Below are positions 61,379 through 64,000 of a DNA stretch of 64,000 nt, in pieces. Location of the stretch: assembly GCA_002710685.1 (NCBI GenBank), contig PALD01000069.1, positions 186,001-250,000 of the forward strand, written 5' to 3'. The number at the start of each line of letters is the position of its first letter. Positions within the stretch are counted from its first letter, which is position 1. Source of the DNA: Cytophagaceae bacterium (GTDB taxonomy: Bacteria; Bacteroidota; Bacteroidia; Flavobacteriales; Flavobacteriaceae). The notes under the pieces were generated by a model. That model did not search any database. It saw only the letters and a list, made by a program, of their open reading frames with translations, and had not been told where the DNA came from. Both the position numbers and the translations under genes were made by a program.

Positions 61379-61939
61379 TTAAAAATTTTTAAAGAGTAAG
61401 AACAAGAGCAGGCCATCATCTTCAAATGCCTCCCGTATTTTTTGAAAAGCCAATCGCATCTGGGTCTCTACCGTTTTTACCGATATCCCCAATACCTCGG
61501 CGATTTCACGATACTTCATATTATCCCTTTTGCTCATAAGAAGTATTTCCCTGCGTTTTGGTGGCAATGCATCAATTTCCTTTTGGAGTTTTTTAATCTT
61601 TTGGTTAAGCATGTCAGTATCATCAAACCCAAGGGATAAAGCTTCATACTTTAGTTGGTCAAATGCCTTATCCTTTCTTTTTGCCTGTCGTTGACTGTCA
61701 ATAAATGAGTTGTAAACTGCCCTGTAGAGATAGGATTTTATGTTTTGGTTGATCTGAATATTTCTTTTTTTCTCCCAAAGGTCTACAAATACCTGTTGAA
61801 CTATATCCCTTGAAGTCTCAATATCCCTTGTATATTGTAAAGAAAAACTACAGAGGGGGTCATAGAGACGATTGTAAAGATCTCTTAAGGCATACTCATC
61901 TCCGTTTTTAAGCCTGGTCCATATTTGATTATAATCCAT
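61379..61939 (-). CDS. ECF RNA polymerase sigma factor (FecI-like, module 2)
   Basis: This 186-residue sigma factor has region 2 (about residues 10-80, TSRDIVQQVFVDLWEKKRNI) and region 4 (about 110-175, LPPKRREILLMSKRDNMKYREIAEVLGISVKTVETQMRLAFQKIREAFE). It resembles the sigma factor of module 1 in length and in the VKTVE(A/T)QMR(I/L)AFQKIRE helix. It is divergent from the second fecR across 119 bp and convergent with the aminotransferase gene. Confidence 0.92.
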   Translation of the reverse strand: MDYNQIWTRLKNGDEYALRDLYNRLYDPLCSFSLQYTRDIETSRDIVQQVFVDLWEKKRNIQINQNIKSYLYRAVYNSFIDSQRQAKRKDKAFDQLKYEALSLGFDDTDMLNQKIKKLQKEIDALPPKRREILLMSKRDNMKYREIAEVLGISVKTVETQMRLAFQKIREAFEDDGLLLFLLFKNF

Positions 61940-61995
61940 TAAAAAGATTCCGCGTTAGAGGGTATAAATATCATTAAATTTTTCTTAAGAAAACA

Positions 61996-62025
61996 TTAAG
62001 GGTATTTAAGAACTTTAGCGTCATA
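61996..62025 (+). promoter_or_regulatory. ECF-type promoter of the second fecR: TTAAGGGT ... CGTCATA
   Basis: TTAAGGG (61996-62002) and CGTCATA (62019-62025) have exactly the spacing seen before the first fecR. It lies 33 bp before the ATG. Confidence 0.6.
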
Positions 62026-62058
62026 ACACCAAATCGCATATAATAATGCATTGATTTC

Positions 62059-63195
62059 ATGAAAACACTGATTATAAAATATCTTAATGACGATTTGACC
62101 GAAGAAGAATTTGCCAAATTGAAGAAATGGATAGAAGATGGCAATGAGGTTGACTTTAAGCAACTTGTACGTGATAATAGGATTCTAGACAGTATGTTGA
62201 AAGACTTTAGAAATGAAGAAGGGTATGGTGAAATCCTTAAAAAAATCAAACAGAATAAAAAAGGAAGGGTCAAACATCTCAGGTTACAAATTTTAAAATA
62301 TGCTGCTGTTTTTCTCCTGTTTGTGATATCTGGATATTTTATTCATTTAAAATTGAAAAATTCAGATAGTAATGAACACAAATTTGTTGATAATCCCCAG
62401 GTCATTTTAAATATGGGGGACGGGACCCAAAAAGCACTTTCGGATGTTGATGATACATTCATTATTTCTCATGGTCAAAAAGTCATTCAAAACAAGGATA
62501 GGTTAGAGTACGTTGATGATTCCATATCCACTTTAATATTTCAACATGAACTAGTTGTGCCATATGGTAAAAGATTTTCTATAGAACTTGCCGATGGTTC
62601 AATAGTTCACCTTAATTCAGGGAGTGTACTTAAATATCCTTCATCATTTGGTGAAAACCAAAATAGGGAAGTGTACCTGGAGGGTGAGGCATTTTTTGAA
62701 GTTGCTAAAAATATACATAAGCCATTTATTGTCAAGACCTCTCAACTTAATGTGCGCGTACTTGGGACAAGATTTAATGTTAGTAGTTATGTTGAAGATG
62801 GGTATACCTCCGCTACCCTTGCCGAAGGTAGTGTGGCCGTATACCCTAGTGATGGAGACATGGATTCAATAAGAAGGAAAATCAAGCCAGGGGAACAAGC
62901 CCGCTTCAGGGATGGGATTTTAAACGTAAAATATGTTGATGTCAACAAGAATATTGCTTGGATGAAGGGTAGTCTTTACTTTGATAATGAGCGTTTTGAA
63001 GCTATTTCCAAAAGATTGGAGAGACGTTTTAACACGGATATTGTCAACACATATGAAGCTCTTAATGATGTTCACTATACCGGGGCCTTCAGTGACGAAG
63101 ACCTTACAGACATACTGGATGTTTTTAAAAGCAATACAGATTTTGAATATTCTTTTAAAGATGGAAAGATAGTAATAGAAAAAAGCAGTTTATGA
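62059..63195 (+). CDS. FecR-family anti-sigma factor / signal transducer (module 2)
   Basis: This 378-residue protein has an N-terminal cytosolic region (about 1-75), a TM helix (about 77-95, ILKYAAVFLLFVISGYFIHL), and a periplasmic FecR domain with VPYGKRFSIELADGSIVHLNSGSVLKYPS, REVYLEGEAFFEVAKNIHKPFIV and VRVLGTRFNVSSYVEDG. The C-terminal domain ends LTDILDVFKSNTDFEYSFKDGKIVIE. It should sense the STN domain of the following receptor and control the divergent sigma factor. Its organisation copies module 1 exactly. Confidence 0.92.
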   Translation: MKTLIIKYLNDDLTEEEFAKLKKWIEDGNEVDFKQLVRDNRILDSMLKDFRNEEGYGEILKKIKQNKKGRVKHLRLQILKYAAVFLLFVISGYFIHLKLKNSDSNEHKFVDNPQVILNMGDGTQKALSDVDDTFIISHGQKVIQNKDRLEYVDDSISTLIFQHELVVPYGKRFSIELADGSIVHLNSGSVLKYPSSFGENQNREVYLEGEAFFEVAKNIHKPFIVKTSQLNVRVLGTRFNVSSYVEDGYTSATLAEGSVAVYPSDGDMDSIRRKIKPGEQARFRDGILNVKYVDVNKNIAWMKGSLYFDNERFEAISKRLERRFNTDIVNTYEALNDVHYTGAFSDEDLTDILDVFKSNTDFEYSFKDGKIVIEKSSL

Positions 63196-63203
63196 AAATA
63201 GAA

Positions 63204-63233
63204 AATCGGGAGGTGCGGCCACACTTCCCGATT
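63204..63233 (+). terminator. Hairpin between fecR and susC (module 2)
   Basis: The arms AATCGGGA and TCCCGATT (63204-63211 and 63226-63233) are extended inward by a G-T pair and GTG/CAC, giving a 12-bp stem. Its position matches the hairpin of module 1, though the sequence differs. It lacks an immediate long T-run, so partial termination or attenuation is more likely than full stop. Confidence 0.6.
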
Positions 63234-63280
63234 ACATTAGATTTTTGACTGAACGTACAACCAAAAACCATTTACAAGTT

Positions 63281-64000
63281 ATGAAAAAAACTTACACATG
63301 GATTGGGATTGATATTCCCATTCCAAAATTTGATCTTAAAATGAAGCTAACCCTATTCTTCTTCACAATTGTGCTTTTGCAGGTCCATGCAAACAATAGC
63401 TATTCTCAAAAAGCTAGGGTAGATATTGATGTAAGGAATGAATCTCTAAAAACCGTGTTTGATATCATTGAATCACAGACAGAATTCAAGTTCTTTTATA
63501 AAAATGAAGAAATAGATCTAAAGAAAAGTATCACTGCAAAATTTAAAAAGGAAAAAATCAACATAATCCTTGACAGTATCTTTCAGAATAGCAAAATTAC
63601 ATATCTGGTAAAAAACAAACAGATAATCTTAAAATCTTCAGAGAAACCCACACCCATCAATACCCAGCTTTCTCAAATAATAAGTGGAACGGTGACAGAT
63701 AGCAATGGTAATCCAATCATGGGTGTTACGGTGATGATCAAGAATAGTAAAACCGGTGTGGTGACTGATGAATTTGGTCAATATTCCATTGCTGCAAATA
63801 CTGGAGATATTTTGATTTTTTCATTTATGGGTTTTAATCCTGAATCCATTACAATCAAAGAAACCACACAGGTTGATGTATCATTGAGTACGAGTACCAA
63901 TGACCTTGATGAGGTCGTGCTCATAGGTTATGGGAAAACTTCAAAAAAATTAGCTACAGGGAATGTCTCTACAATATCTGGAGATCAAATCCAAAGACAG
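63281..64000 (+). CDS. SusC-type TonB-dependent receptor with STN domain, 3'-truncated by window end
   Basis: An open frame of 240 codons runs from the ATG at 63281 to the window edge. It encodes an extended leader (KFDLKMKLTLFFFTIVLL, cleavage near SYSQ). An STN domain follows (about residues 47-115, with VFDIIESQTEFKFFYKNEEI and KNKQIILKS), then a carboxypeptidase-regulatory-like domain (about 130-205, ISGTVTDSNGNPIMGVTVMIKNSKTG). The start of the plug is visible (LDEVVLIGYGKTSKKLATGNVSTI). The KFDLKM(K/R)LT leader is shared with the module 1 receptor. The barrel and any SusD partner lie beyond the window. Confidence 0.93.
   Translation, partial: MKKTYTWIGIDIPIPKFDLKMKLTLFFFTIVLLQVHANNSYSQKARVDIDVRNESLKTVFDIIESQTEFKFFYKNEEIDLKKSITAKFKKEKINIILDSIFQNSKITYLVKNKQIILKSSEKPTPINTQLSQIISGTVTDSNGNPIMGVTVMIKNSKTGVVTDEFGQYSIAANTGDILIFSFMGFNPESITIKETTQVDVSLSTSTNDLDEVVLIGYGKTSKKLATGNVSTISGDQIQRQ

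Noticed and set aside
1..64000. CRISPR arrays, tRNA or rRNA genes, insertion sequences, phage or toxin-antitoxin genes
   Set aside because: I looked for regular spaced repeats, cloverleaf-like runs, transposase motifs and small toxin pairs and saw none.

Overview
The window reads as a chromosomal segment of a marine, polysaccharide-degrading member of the Bacteroidota, most likely Flavobacteriaceae. The basis is three SusC-type TonB-dependent receptors (two with an adjacent SusD), FecI/FecR-type ECF sigma and anti-sigma pairs, lipoprotein-rich operons with overlapping genes, many formylglycine sulfatases, and promoters with the Bacteroidota -7 element (TAnnTTTG). I saw no rRNA, tRNA, CRISPR array, insertion sequence or prophage.

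Region 1 (1-16623, + strand) is a sulfated-glycan module. It holds a 5'-truncated GH3 glycosidase, five Cys-type S1 sulfatases and a GH10 endo-glycanase packed as one operon. A DUF1800/DUF1501 pair, a large Calx-beta-like lipoprotein and a small exported protein follow. The enzyme mix suggests a sulfated xylan-like or xylose-containing algal polysaccharide.

Region 2 (16654-32352) is two divergent operons around a 411-bp AT-rich control region. Leftward are an AgaS-type SIS isomerase/deaminase, a tagatose-6-phosphate-kinase-like PfkB kinase, a ribokinase-like kinase, a class II tagatose-bisphosphate-type aldolase, an amidohydrolase and a DeoR-family regulator. Rightward are SusC, SusD, a DUF4874/DUF4832 lipoprotein, a PKD lipoprotein, a NagX/HGSNAT-like membrane acetyltransferase and a GH109 alpha-N-acetylgalactosaminidase. 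Together they look like a self-contained utilisation locus for a (N-acetyl)galactosamine-containing glycan, with non-orthologous candidates for the kinase and deacetylase steps.

Region 3 (32379-46032) is a two-component-system regulon: OmpR-type regulator and kinase, a TonB-type outer-membrane protein, a TolC/MFP/RND efflux operon, a PepSY-like protein, an ArnT-like GT39, a PAP2 phosphatase and an ICMT-like methyltransferase. Six promoters in this region carry the same 11-bp-spaced direct repeat CTTTAGA-N4-CTTTAGA just upstream of the -7 element, resembling a PmrA-box. This is probably an envelope-stress or lipid A-remodelling regulon.

Region 4 (46239-64000) has two ECF sigma/FecR/SusC modules. 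The first continues into SusD, a TlpA-like thioredoxin lipoprotein, an M16 metallopeptidase, a DsbD-like reductant exporter and a class V aminotransferase with a cysteine-desulfurase-like active-site Cys. This set suggests uptake and breakdown of peptides, perhaps disulfide-rich ones. The second module is cut by the window end inside its SusC gene. Both fecR genes share a matching ECF-type promoter, and both fecR-susC gaps hold a strong hairpin.
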